From: Acidobacteriaceae bacterium
GTDB taxonomy: Bacteria > Acidobacteriota > Terriglobia > Terriglobales > Acidobacteriaceae
Direction of reading: 5' to 3'
DNA length: 64,000 nt
NCBI GenBank assembly: GCA_030041435.1
Contig: JASHNW010000004.1
Location: 98,379 to 162,378, forward strand
Positions 1 through 8,024 of the stretch are shown here, piece by piece. The notes beneath the pieces are model-generated. The model searched no databases, was not told the origin of the DNA, and saw only the letters and a program-made list of their open reading frames with translations. Made by a program: the position numbers and the translations under genes. Numbering within the stretch: position 1 is the stretch's first letter; the number at the start of each line of letters is the position of its first letter.

Positions 1-3000
1 TGGAATCGATGGGCCACGGGAATCGCGGCGATGACGCTGCTGGCGTTGGCGGCGCCGCTGGGGGCGCAGAACACGAATACCGGCGAGATTAAGGGAATCG
101 TGACGGATCCTACGGGCGCGGTGGTTCCGGGCGTGGCCGTGACGCTCACCAATGTGCAGACTGGTGTGCAGACGAAGGCCGCGACGAACGGCAGCGGGCT
201 GTACGACGTGCCGTCGCTGCTGCCGGGCACCTACAACATCAGCTTTAAGGCAGCGGGATTCAAGGACACCGTGCAGCAGGGCATCGTGGTGGAAGTGGAG
301 ACGATCGGGGTCAATGCCACGCTGCAGGTGGGGTCGACGTCGCAGGAGGTGACGGTCACGGCGCAGAATCCGCTGATCGAGACGGAAAGCTCGGACCAGC
401 ACGAGATCTTCAGCGCGAAGACGGTGCAGGATGTGCCGACGGTGGGGGGCATCTGGTACAACGAGCTGACCAACGTGCTGCCAGGTGTGAATCCGGGCGG
501 CCCGGGGGGCGGGCAGGATGCGTCGGGGCAGGGCGTGGGCATCAATGGGACGCAGGGCTACCTGGGCAACTGGCTGATCGAAGGGTCGGACGCGACGCAG
601 CCGCGCGATGTGAACGCCAGCGACAACTATCCGCCGCTGGATGCAATCGGCGAAGTGCAGGCGGTGACGGGGACGTTCGGAGCGCAGTATGGGACGGGCG
701 TGGCGGCGTTCAACGTGATCCTGAAGAGCGGAGCGAATGCATGGCACGGGTCGGGGTTCGAGTTCATTGAGAACGACGCCTTCGATGCGCTGAACTACTT
801 CACGCCGAAGGGGGAGAAGACGCCGCTGCGCTGGAACGAGTACGGCGGCAGCGTGGGCGGGCCGATTCGGCACGACAAGCTGTTTTTCTATTTCACCTAT
901 CAGCGGAATCCGGCGCGGTCTTCGTCGGTGTCGACGATGACGGTGCCGACGGATGCGATGAAGGCGGGAAATTTCTCCTCGCTGCCGAACCCGATTTACG
1001 ATCCCGCTTCGACAACCTGCACGGACAACGGGGCCGGGGTGTGCACGCGGACACAGTTCAGCAACAACACGATCAGCACGGCGATGGATCCGGTGGCGCT
1101 GGCGATCCAGAAGTATTTTCCGGAGCCGACCAATCCGAATGCGCTCTACAACAACTATGTGACCGTGGTGACGGAGCCGAGCGTGTCGCAGTGGTACGCG
1201 GGCAAGGTGGACTACAACATCTCAGCGAACAACAAGCTTTCGGGAAGCATTCTGGAATTTCCGATTTCGCTGATTTACAACGCGGACGGCTTTTGCGCAC
1301 TGGGGTTCGACTGCACCAAAGGGCCGCGCAACCTGAACCAGGACGGGCAGGTTACGGACACGTGGACGATAAGCTCGCGGACACTGAACGAGGCGCGCAT
1401 CGGCGCGGTGCGCGAGTTGGATAAGTATGTTCCGCCAACCTATAACCAGAACTTCCCGGCCAAGCTGGGCATGGAACCGGCATACGGAGGCAATGCTCCG
1501 GGGAATATCTTCCCCAACATCACGATCAATGGGGGAGACGGAGCGGGGCAGGTGGGCATCGGGGGCGGCGTGCATGCGGTGCTGGCCGACGGCGCCTATG
1601 TGGCGGGCGACATCGTGACCCTGATCCGCGGACGGCACACCGTGAAAATGGGCGGCGAGTTCGACAAGAGCTATCAGAACTACACAAACTGGGGCGACGT
1701 GAGCTCGGGGAATTTCGAGTTCAACGGCATTGGCACGGCGCAGTTCTGGCCGGGCGGCAACTATCCGAATACGACGGGCGGTTACGGCACGGTGGCGTCG
1801 GGCTCGCCGTACGCGGACTTCCTGCTGGGCCAGGTGTATGGCTGGTATGTGTACGACTATGAGGAAACCGGGGCGCGGATGTGGAACCTGGCGGGCTTCC
1901 TGCAGGACGATTACAAGATATTGCCGAACCTGACGCTGAACCTGGGGATGCGCTATCAGTACCAGTCGGGGTGGGGCGAGGAGCACAACCGCTTCGGGAG
2001 CTTCGATCCGACGCTGGTGAACACGGGGCAATACGTGCCGGCGGGGACGCTGGGCGCGATGATCTACGGCGGGCAGGACGGGCGCAACACGATCGAGGAC
2101 GGAGTGAACGAGTGGGATCCGCGGCTGGGACTGGCGTGGGCGCCGATGCCGACGTGGTCGATACGGGCGAGCTACGGGGTGTTCGACGCGCCGCGGTCGG
2201 CGGAGTCGTATACCGACGGCGCGCTGGGGCTGGGACTGAATCCGCAGGGGTCGAACGGATACTCGTCGAACTTCACGACGGGCATCCAGTACTATCCGAC
2301 ACCGTGGACGCTGGCCAGCGGGCCGCCGGCGGGTTCTGTGATCTATCCGCAGCAGTCGAGCTTCAGCAATTCGAAATACAACTACCAGAGCGTCTACTAC
2401 TACCCGACAAACATGCCCATCGAGTACTACCAGGAGGCGCTGCTTTCCGTCCAGCATGAGTTGCCGGGGAACATGCTGGTGGACGCCAGCTACGTATTCA
2501 CCAAGGGCACGCACCTGAATTTCAACCGCGACATCGACCAGGTGCCGGCCAGCAAGCTGAGCCAGGGAGCGTCGGCCGAGCCATATCCGCAATTCACGTC
2601 GATCCAGGGCGCGATCTTCGACGGATGGTCGAACTACAACGCGCTGCAGCTGCGCTGGGAAAAGCGGATGTCGCACGGGGTCTCGTTGCTGGTGAACTAC
2701 GCGTGGTCGAAAACGATGGACGCGGGAACGAGCAACGGGCACTACGAGACGATCGACGCCTGGCAGAACGCGTACGACACGGCGGCGAACTACGGCCTGT
2801 CGCAGCTGGATGTACCGCAGAACCTGAACGGCTATGCGACGTGGGAACTGCCCTTCGGCAAGGGCCGCGATATACCGCTGCACGGCGTGGCGGACGAGGC
2901 CGCCGGCGGCTGGCGGATAACGGGGGTGTTCCAGGCGCACTCGGGGGTTCCGTTTACGCCGGTGGTGGGCAGCGCGGACCAGAGCAACTCGCAGGCGGAG

Positions 3001-3372
3001 CGCTGCTACTGCGGGTTCTCCTGGTTCCCGAACGTGGTGGGCAATCCGAACGTCTCGCACCCGACGATCAGCGAATGGTACAACACGGCAGCGTTCGCGG
3101 TGCCGGCGGCGAACACGCTGGGCGACGCGCGGCGCAACATGCTGCGCGGTCCGCAGTGGCGCGACGTGGACTTCAGCCTGGGCAAGACATTCTGGCTGGG
3201 GGAGTGGGACGGCAAGAATTACAACATGGAGATCCGCGCCGATGCCGACGACGCGTTTAACTACTCTAACTTCGGGCAGCCGAGCTCGGGCGTGGGCGTG
3301 GCTGGAGCTGGGGTGATTACGTACGCCAACAGCAGCCGGCTGGTGCAGCTGGGAGCGCGGATAACGTTCTGA
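1..3372 (+). CDS. TonB-dependent receptor, Oar-like (5' truncated)
   Basis: Large outer-membrane transporter expected to import a polymer-derived ligand with TonB energy. The frame is open to the first base of the window, so the true start and part of the signal peptide lie upstream; the hydrophobic stretch ending GAQN near base 75 is the tail of that signal. A carboxypeptidase-regulatory-like fold follows (EIKGIVTDPTGAVVPG to about residue 110), then a plug domain and a long beta-barrel rich in aromatic, Gly and Asn residues. It ends QLGARITF, the terminal Phe typical of barrel proteins. No SusD-like partner lies in the visible flank. A strong terminator follows at 3411. The substrate cannot be read from sequence. 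Confidence 0.9.
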   Translation, partial: WNRWATGIAAMTLLALAAPLGAQNTNTGEIKGIVTDPTGAVVPGVAVTLTNVQTGVQTKAATNGSGLYDVPSLLPGTYNISFKAAGFKDTVQQGIVVEVETIGVNATLQVGSTSQEVTVTAQNPLIETESSDQHEIFSAKTVQDVPTVGGIWYNELTNVLPGVNPGGPGGGQDASGQGVGINGTQGYLGNWLIEGSDATQPRDVNASDNYPPLDAIGEVQAVTGTFGAQYGTGVAAFNVILKSGANAWHGSGFEFIENDAFDALNYFTPKGEKTPLRWNEYGGSVGGPIRHDKLFFYFTYQRNPARSSSVSTMTVPTDAMKAGNFSSLPNPIYDPASTTCTDNGAGVCTRTQFSNNTISTAMDPVALAIQKYFPEPTNPNALYNNYVTVVTEPSVSQWYAGKVDYNISANNKLSGSILEFPISLIYNADGFCALGFDCTKGPRNLNQDGQVTDTWTISSRTLNEARIGAVRELDKYVPPTYNQNFPAKLGMEPAYGGNAPGNIFPNITINGGDGAGQVGIGGGVHAVLADGAYVAGDIVTLIRGRHTVKMGGEFDKSYQNYTNWGDVSSGNFEFNGIGTAQFWPGGNYPNTTGGYGTVASGSPYADFLLGQVYGWYVYDYEETGARMWNLAGFLQDDYKILPNLTLNLGMRYQYQSGWGEEHNRFGSFDPTLVNTGQYVPAGTLGAMIYGGQDGRNTIEDGVNEWDPRLGLAWAPMPTWSIRASYGVFDAPRSAESYTDGALGLGLNPQGSNGYSSNFTTGIQYYPTPWTLASGPPAGSVIYPQQSSFSNSKYNYQSVYYYPTNMPIEYYQEALLSVQHELPGNMLVDASYVFTKGTHLNFNRDIDQVPASKLSQGASAEPYPQFTSIQGAIFDGWSNYNALQLRWEKRMSHGVSLLVNYAWSKTMDAGTSNGHYETIDAWQNAYDTAANYGLSQLDVPQNLNGYATWELPFGKGRDIPLHGVADEAAGGWRITGVFQAHSGVPFTPVVGSADQSNSQAERCYCGFSWFPNVVGNPNVSHPTISEWYNTAAFAVPAANTLGDARRNMLRGPQWRDVDFSLGKTFWLGEWDGKNYNMEIRADADDAFNYSNFGQPSSGVGVAGAGVITYANSSRLVQLGARITF

Positions 3373-3410
3373 GGCGGACACGCTGACCCGGAGGCGGGAG
3401 CGTACGCAGA

Positions 3411-3452
3411 GCCTGGATGGAGTGGAGCTCCACTCCGTCCGGGCTTTCTTTA
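3411..3452 (+). terminator. Rho-independent terminator after the TonB receptor
   Basis: A long inverted repeat (arms about 16 bp, 3411-3426 and 3429-3444, with a few G-T pairs) is followed by a T-rich run TTTCTTTATT. It lies 39 bases after the receptor stop and ahead of the next plus-strand gene, so it should end the receptor transcript. Confidence 0.85.
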
Positions 3453-3498
3453 TTGCAGGCACATTAGAATGACCCTGCCGTCGGCGGCGGAGATTTCG

Positions 3499-4608
3499 AT
3501 GATGAGTGTTTTATTTGTGCGTGGACCGCGTGCGCGCGTTCGTGTCTGGCTTTTTCTGGGCTTATGCTGCGCCGTGGCGTGTGGGGCGTACGGGCAAACG
3601 GCGGAACAGCACCTGGCGCTGGGAACGCAGAAGCTGGTGCATGGCGACTGCGCCACGGCGGAAAAGGAGCTGGGCGCGGCGCTGGCGGCCGAGCCTTCGC
3701 TGACGCGGGCACAAGGGCTGCTGGGCATCTGCGAAAAGCGTATGGGCCAGCCGGGGGCGCAGGCGCATCTGGAAGCGGGCTTTGCGAAGGTGAGCGAGGC
3801 CAGGCTGAAAACCGAAATCGGCGTGGAGCTGGCCGACTACTACTACCAGCGCGGCGATCTGGACCACACGCTGCCGGTGGTGCGCACGCTGGTGGCGCTC
3901 AATCCGGAGAACATCGACATCCTGTTTTTCGCGCAGAACGTGTACCAGGACATGGCCGACGACACGCTGAACAAGCTGGCGCTGCTGGCTCCGGATTCGC
4001 CGCGGATGCAGCAGGTGGTGGCGGAACACCTGATCAACGAAGGCGATGTGAAGGACGCGACGGACCACTATCGGCAGGCGATTGCGATGGACCAGTATTT
4101 GCCGGGGGCGCATTTCGAGCTGGCGGAGGCGATCCTGGAGGCGAATCCGAACGATGCCGCGGCGCAGTCCGAAGCGCAGAAGGAACTGGAGACGGCGCTG
4201 CGCGTGGACGGCGAGAGCGCGCGCATCGAGTGCGCGATGGGACGGGATGCGTTTTTGCAGGGAAACATCGAAGCGGCGCTGGCGCATTACGAGCGGGCGC
4301 GTCAACTGATGCCCGGCAACGGGGACGCGCTGATGGGGGTGGCACGGATTCTGATGCGGCAGAACAAGGATGCGGATGCGCTGCCGCTGCTGGAGCGGGC
4401 GGTGGACGAGGATCCGCTAAACGGTGAGGCGCATTATCGCTACGCGATGGCGCTGAAGGCGACGGGACGCACGCAGGAGGCGGAGGAGCAGGTGAGGATG
4501 TACCAGACGATCCGCACCTCACGCGACAAGGTGGCGCATGTGTACGGGGAGATGAATCGGCGGATGAAGGCTGCGGGGGAGGATGAGCCGGAGGCAAGGC
4601 AGCCTTAG
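3499..4608 (+). CDS. TPR-repeat protein, exported
   Basis: About 369 residues made mostly of tetratricopeptide repeats, a helical scaffold for protein-protein contacts. The chosen ATG (3499) has GGAG six bases upstream (3489-3492); an in-frame ATG at 3469 lacks a ribosome site. An N-terminal hydrophobic segment (VWLFLGLCCAVACGAYG) preceded by several Arg suggests a signal peptide, so the protein probably acts in the periplasm. Repeats of about 34 residues run through the rest, for example the stretch with ALAHYERARQLMPGNGDALM. The C-terminus is charged (EDEPEARQP). It sits alone between the receptor terminator and a convergent GH2 gene. No catalytic motif was found; the partner is unknown. 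Confidence 0.8.
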   Translation: MMSVLFVRGPRARVRVWLFLGLCCAVACGAYGQTAEQHLALGTQKLVHGDCATAEKELGAALAAEPSLTRAQGLLGICEKRMGQPGAQAHLEAGFAKVSEARLKTEIGVELADYYYQRGDLDHTLPVVRTLVALNPENIDILFFAQNVYQDMADDTLNKLALLAPDSPRMQQVVAEHLINEGDVKDATDHYRQAIAMDQYLPGAHFELAEAILEANPNDAAAQSEAQKELETALRVDGESARIECAMGRDAFLQGNIEAALAHYERARQLMPGNGDALMGVARILMRQNKDADALPLLERAVDEDPLNGEAHYRYAMALKATGRTQEAEEQVRMYQTIRTSRDKVAHVYGEMNRRMKAAGEDEPEARQP

Positions 4609-4677
4609 GGGAATCTCCAATTCACCCGACAGAGCATCCCGCAGCGGCTAAAGCTTACGGTATTTCTTGTGCTTCAC

Positions 4678-4698
4678 GGCACGGCTCGAAGCCGTGCC
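4678..4698. repeat. Perfect 9-bp hairpin between convergent genes
   Basis: GGCACGGCT and AGCCGTGCC are separated by a CGA loop. The hairpin lies between the convergent TPR and GH2 genes. It could act as a two-way terminator, although neither side has a clear T run, or be one copy of a dispersed intergenic palindrome. Only one full copy was noticed in this window. Confidence 0.6.
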
Positions 4699-4737
4699 CC
4701 TTGAAAACAGCGACTTCAGCAGAGTCTTGCCAGTACT

Positions 4738-7275
4738 TCAGGCGGTTGTGACGGCCACGGACGCGGGGCGCAGGCCGGGCGAGGTTGCGGCGATTTCGAT
4801 GGAGCCGGGTGTGGCCGTGGATTGCACGATGGCCAGGCAGAGTCCGTGAAAGGCGCGGCGGGTCGATGCTTTGTAGCTTTCGTGGCTGAAAGGGTCGCCG
4901 TTGTCGACCCCGATGAGGCGGCCTTCGCCCTGAACGGAAAAAGCGACGTCGTTGGCGGCATCGGGCACGATGCGTCCCTGCGCGTCCTGAATGGCGACGG
5001 CGATGTGGGCGACGTCGCGGCGATCGGCGGCGAGGGTGAGGCGATCGGCTGAGAGGCTGACAGCGAAGGGATCGCCCGTGGTCGAGACTTCCTCGATGAC
5101 GGCGACTTTGCCGTCTTTGGTCCCCACGGCGCGCAGGGTTCCGGACTGGTACGGAACATCCCAGGAGAGATGCAAGTCGGCGGTGGTGCGCAGGACGCGC
5201 GCGCGGGGCGGGTAGTTGCCGTAGCGGCCTTCCATGCCCAGGCGGGGGAATTCGTAGCCTTTGACGCCGAAGGATTTGCCGTTGAGAAAAAGCTCGACGG
5301 TATCGCAATTCGTGTAGCAGGTGACGGGAAGAAGCGTGCCCTCGCTTCCCTTCCAGTTCCAGTGCGGGAAGAGGTGCAGCATGGGCACAGAGGTCCACTG
5401 GCTCTGGTAGAAGTAGTAGCCGTCCTTGCGGAAGGCGCAGGTATCGAGGACGCCGGCGGGGGCGCCCTTCATGGGCCAGCGCGATTCGCCGAGGTAGTCG
5501 ATGCCGGTCCACATGAAATCGCCGGCGACGTAGTCGTGCAGGTCGACGAACTGCCAGAGCTGTTCGGCGTCGATGCGAAGGTTGGAGGGATGGCGGAGCC
5601 AGGGCGCGTCGGCTGCGGCTTTTTGCGGTTCGAGGCCGCGGTATTCGCCGCGGACGCCGCCCATGGCAATGCTCTCTGTGCCGATGAAGCGGCGGTGCGG
5701 GAAGGCTTCGCGGTCGATGCTGTAGTAAAGATCGGCGCGGTTGCGCCAGCGGTCGACGTAGTTGTAGCCGACGATGTCGAGTTCGGCGAGGAACTCGGGA
5801 CGGGCGCGATTTTCGAGGGGTTCCGACGCGATCTGATCGCAGGCGACGGTGACGGGGCGCGTGGGGTCTTCAGTGTGGAAGATGGCGAGCAGGGCGCGCA
5901 GCGTGGCCGCGCCTTCGGGAGCGGACTGGTCGGGGACTTCGTTGCCGGCGCTCCACAGCACCACGCTGGGATGGTTGCGGTCGCGATGGATGAAGTTGGT
6001 GAGGTCGCGCTCGTGCCACTCGTCGAAATAAAGGTGATAGCCGTTTTGGATCTGGCCCTTGGGGACGCGCCATTCGTCGAAGGCCTCGTTCATGACGAGA
6101 AAGCCCATGCGGTCGCAGAGGTCGAGGAACTCGGCGGCGAAGGGGTTGTGGCTGGTGCGGATGGCATTGCAGCCCATCTGGCGCAGCGTGGCGAGACGGC
6201 GCTCCCAGACACGCTCGGGCACGGCCGAGCCCACGCAGCCGGCTTCCTGATGGATGCAGACGCCGTTCAGCTTGAGGTGTTCGCCGTTGAGGAGGAATCC
6301 ACGATTGACGTCGAAAGCGGCGGAGCGAATGCCGGCGGGTGTGTCATAGACGTCGACGATGCGATCACCGTCGTGCAGCGTGCTCCGCACGGTGTAGAGA
6401 TTGGGATGGTCGACGGACCAGAGGGCGGGGTTGGCGACGGCGAGGTCCTGGACGAAGCGGAAATCCGCGCCGGGGGCAAGGGTGTGGGGTGTTTCCTGCG
6501 TGGTGACGGCGCTGCCCTTGTCGTCAAGCAGCGTGGCCGCGAGGGTTACGGATGCGGCGCGCGCGCGGCCATTCGTGACGGTGGTCTCAACGCGCACGGT
6601 GGCCCGATCGGCGGCGACATGGGGGGCGGTGACGAAGGTTCCCCAGTATGCGACGCGCAGGGGATCGGTTTTCAGGAGCCAGGTGTGGCGATCGATGCCG
6701 GAGCCGGAGTACCAGCGGCAGTTGGTTTGGCGCGAGTTGTCGACACGGACGGCGAGGAGGTTCTCTGCGCCGTAGAGCAGATGGGGCGTGAGGTCGTAGG
6801 CGAAGGGCACAAAGCCGTAAGGGCGCACGCCGAGCGAGTGGCCGTTGATCCAGACTTCGCTGTTTTGGTAGACGCCGTCGAACTCGATGGTGACGATGCG
6901 CCCGCGGTCGGCGGCGGGAACCGTGAAGTGCCTGCGGTACCAGCCGATGCCGGTGGGGAGATAGCCGCCGGGTCCGGAGGACAACTCGCTTTCGGAATAC
7001 GGGCCCTCGATGCTCCAGTCGTGGGGAAGATCGAGGGCTCGCCAGGACGCGTCGGCGAAGCCAGGAAGCTGTGCGCCGGCGGGGTCGCCGCGCGTGAAGA
7101 GCCAGTCGAAGTCGAAGGAGTCGCGGGTTCTGGGCGTGGGGTATTCGGGAGGGAGCATGAACTCCGCGCGGCCCAGCCACGGGGATACGGAGAGGGCGGC
7201 GGCGCCGCGCGCGGTGTGGCGGAGCAGATCGCGCCGCGTGAGGAGAAGCCCCGGGTCCCGGTTCGTTTCTTCCAT
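4738..7275 (-). CDS. GH2-family beta-galactosidase-like enzyme, Tat-exported
   Basis: An 845-residue glycoside hydrolase family 2 protein, expected to remove terminal beta-linked sugars from oligosaccharides. The start at 7275 gives MEETNRDPG followed by a twin-arginine signal (LLTRRDLLRHT plus a hydrophobic run), so export folded through Tat is likely. Domains in order: jelly-roll sugar-binding domain (WYRRHFTVP), immunoglobulin-like domain, TIM barrel with the acid/base Glu in WSAGNEVPDQ and the probable nucleophile Glu in FIGTESIAMGG, then C-terminal Ig-like domains of the DUF4982/GH2_C5 type (VELFLNGKSFG). The length suits beta-galactosidases of this multi-domain type. It lies 116 bp downstream of the response-regulator gene on the same strand. 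Exact linkage specificity is not readable; beta-glucuronidase or beta-mannosidase activity is less likely but possible. Confidence 0.88.
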   Translation of the reverse strand: MEETNRDPGLLLTRRDLLRHTARGAAALSVSPWLGRAEFMLPPEYPTPRTRDSFDFDWLFTRGDPAGAQLPGFADASWRALDLPHDWSIEGPYSESELSSGPGGYLPTGIGWYRRHFTVPAADRGRIVTIEFDGVYQNSEVWINGHSLGVRPYGFVPFAYDLTPHLLYGAENLLAVRVDNSRQTNCRWYSGSGIDRHTWLLKTDPLRVAYWGTFVTAPHVAADRATVRVETTVTNGRARAASVTLAATLLDDKGSAVTTQETPHTLAPGADFRFVQDLAVANPALWSVDHPNLYTVRSTLHDGDRIVDVYDTPAGIRSAAFDVNRGFLLNGEHLKLNGVCIHQEAGCVGSAVPERVWERRLATLRQMGCNAIRTSHNPFAAEFLDLCDRMGFLVMNEAFDEWRVPKGQIQNGYHLYFDEWHERDLTNFIHRDRNHPSVVLWSAGNEVPDQSAPEGAATLRALLAIFHTEDPTRPVTVACDQIASEPLENRARPEFLAELDIVGYNYVDRWRNRADLYYSIDREAFPHRRFIGTESIAMGGVRGEYRGLEPQKAAADAPWLRHPSNLRIDAEQLWQFVDLHDYVAGDFMWTGIDYLGESRWPMKGAPAGVLDTCAFRKDGYYFYQSQWTSVPMLHLFPHWNWKGSEGTLLPVTCYTNCDTVELFLNGKSFGVKGYEFPRLGMEGRYGNYPPRARVLRTTADLHLSWDVPYQSGTLRAVGTKDGKVAVIEEVSTTGDPFAVSLSADRLTLAADRRDVAHIAVAIQDAQGRIVPDAANDVAFSVQGEGRLIGVDNGDPFSHESYKASTRRAFHGLCLAIVQSTATPGSIEIAATSPGLRPASVAVTTA

Positions 7276-7391
7276 GCCGTCGTATCTCCGTCGCACGGTG
7301 ATTGCGGACCGGCGAAACCAGCCGGGCCGGCACTCAGGTACTGTACGCGCAGAGGGGCGGGGAATAATCCGACCAAAGTCGGAGACGGAAA

Positions 7392-8021
7392 TCAGAGGTG
7401 CACGAGGCCGCGTTGCAGGGCAGCGACGACAGCCTGGGTGCGGTCGGAGACCTGGAGGCGCATGAGAATGACGCTGACGTGGCACTTGACCGTGGCCTCG
7501 GTGATGCCGAGATGGCCGGCGATCTCCTTATTCGTCTCGCCGCGGGCCAGCAGGGAGAGCACTTCGCGTTCGCGGGCGCTCAGGTCGGAGTCGGGCGTGC
7601 GTGAGGCGAGGGCGCGCGAGACGGTGGGAGGCAGGAAACGTCCGCCGGCATGGACACGGCGCAGCGCGTCGATGAGGGCCTCGTGGGGCATGCCTTTGAT
7701 GACGTAAGCGCGGGCGCCGGCTTCGATGGCCTGGTAAATGTCTTCGTCGCCCTCATAGGTGGTGAGCACGACGAAGCAGGCCTTCGGGTGGCGCATGCGG
7801 ATGGCGCGGATGGCGTCGACCCCGCTCATCTTCGGAAGGCGCAGATCCATCAGCGTGATGTCGGGCTGGTGCTGCTCGAAGAGATCGATGGCTTCTTCGC
7901 CGGAGCCGCACTGGGCGACGACAGTCATATCGGGGCGGGCGTTGATGATGGCGACGATGCCGATGCGCACGATGGGGTGATCGTCGACGACGAGGAGTTT
8001 GATTTTCGCGGCGGTTTCCAT
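7392..8021 (-). CDS. NarL/FixJ-type response regulator
   Basis: A 209-residue two-component regulator. The receiver domain (residues 7-122) has the acidic pair in LLVVDDHP (D13, D14), the phospho-acceptor Asp59 in TLMDLRLPKMSG, the switch Thr in VVLTTYEGDED and the conserved Lys in AYVIKGM. A LuxR-type helix-turn-helix follows (DLSAREREVLSLLARGETNKE, then HLGITEATVKCHVSVILMRL). Its start lies only 3 bp after the stop of the upstream sensor kinase, so the two are surely co-transcribed and form a cognate pair. The GH2 gene follows downstream and is a natural target. Confidence 0.95.
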   Translation of the reverse strand: METAAKIKLLVVDDHPIVRIGIVAIINARPDMTVVAQCGSGEEAIDLFEQHQPDITLMDLRLPKMSGVDAIRAIRMRHPKACFVVLTTYEGDEDIYQAIEAGARAYVIKGMPHEALIDALRRVHAGGRFLPPTVSRALASRTPDSDLSAREREVLSLLARGETNKEIAGHLGITEATVKCHVSVILMRLQVSDRTQAVVAALQRGLVHL

Positions 8022-8024
8022 GCT

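Noticed and set aside
1222..3462. 746-codon open frame opposite the first TonB receptor
   Set aside because: Arg/Val/His-rich shadow of a barrel-coding region; it also crosses the strong terminator at 3411.
5170..7707. 845-codon open frame on the plus strand opposite the GH2 gene
   Set aside because: Ala/Gly/Val-rich reading of the complement of a G+C-rich gene; no domain motif, and the GH2 frame on the other strand has catalytic motifs and a Tat signal.
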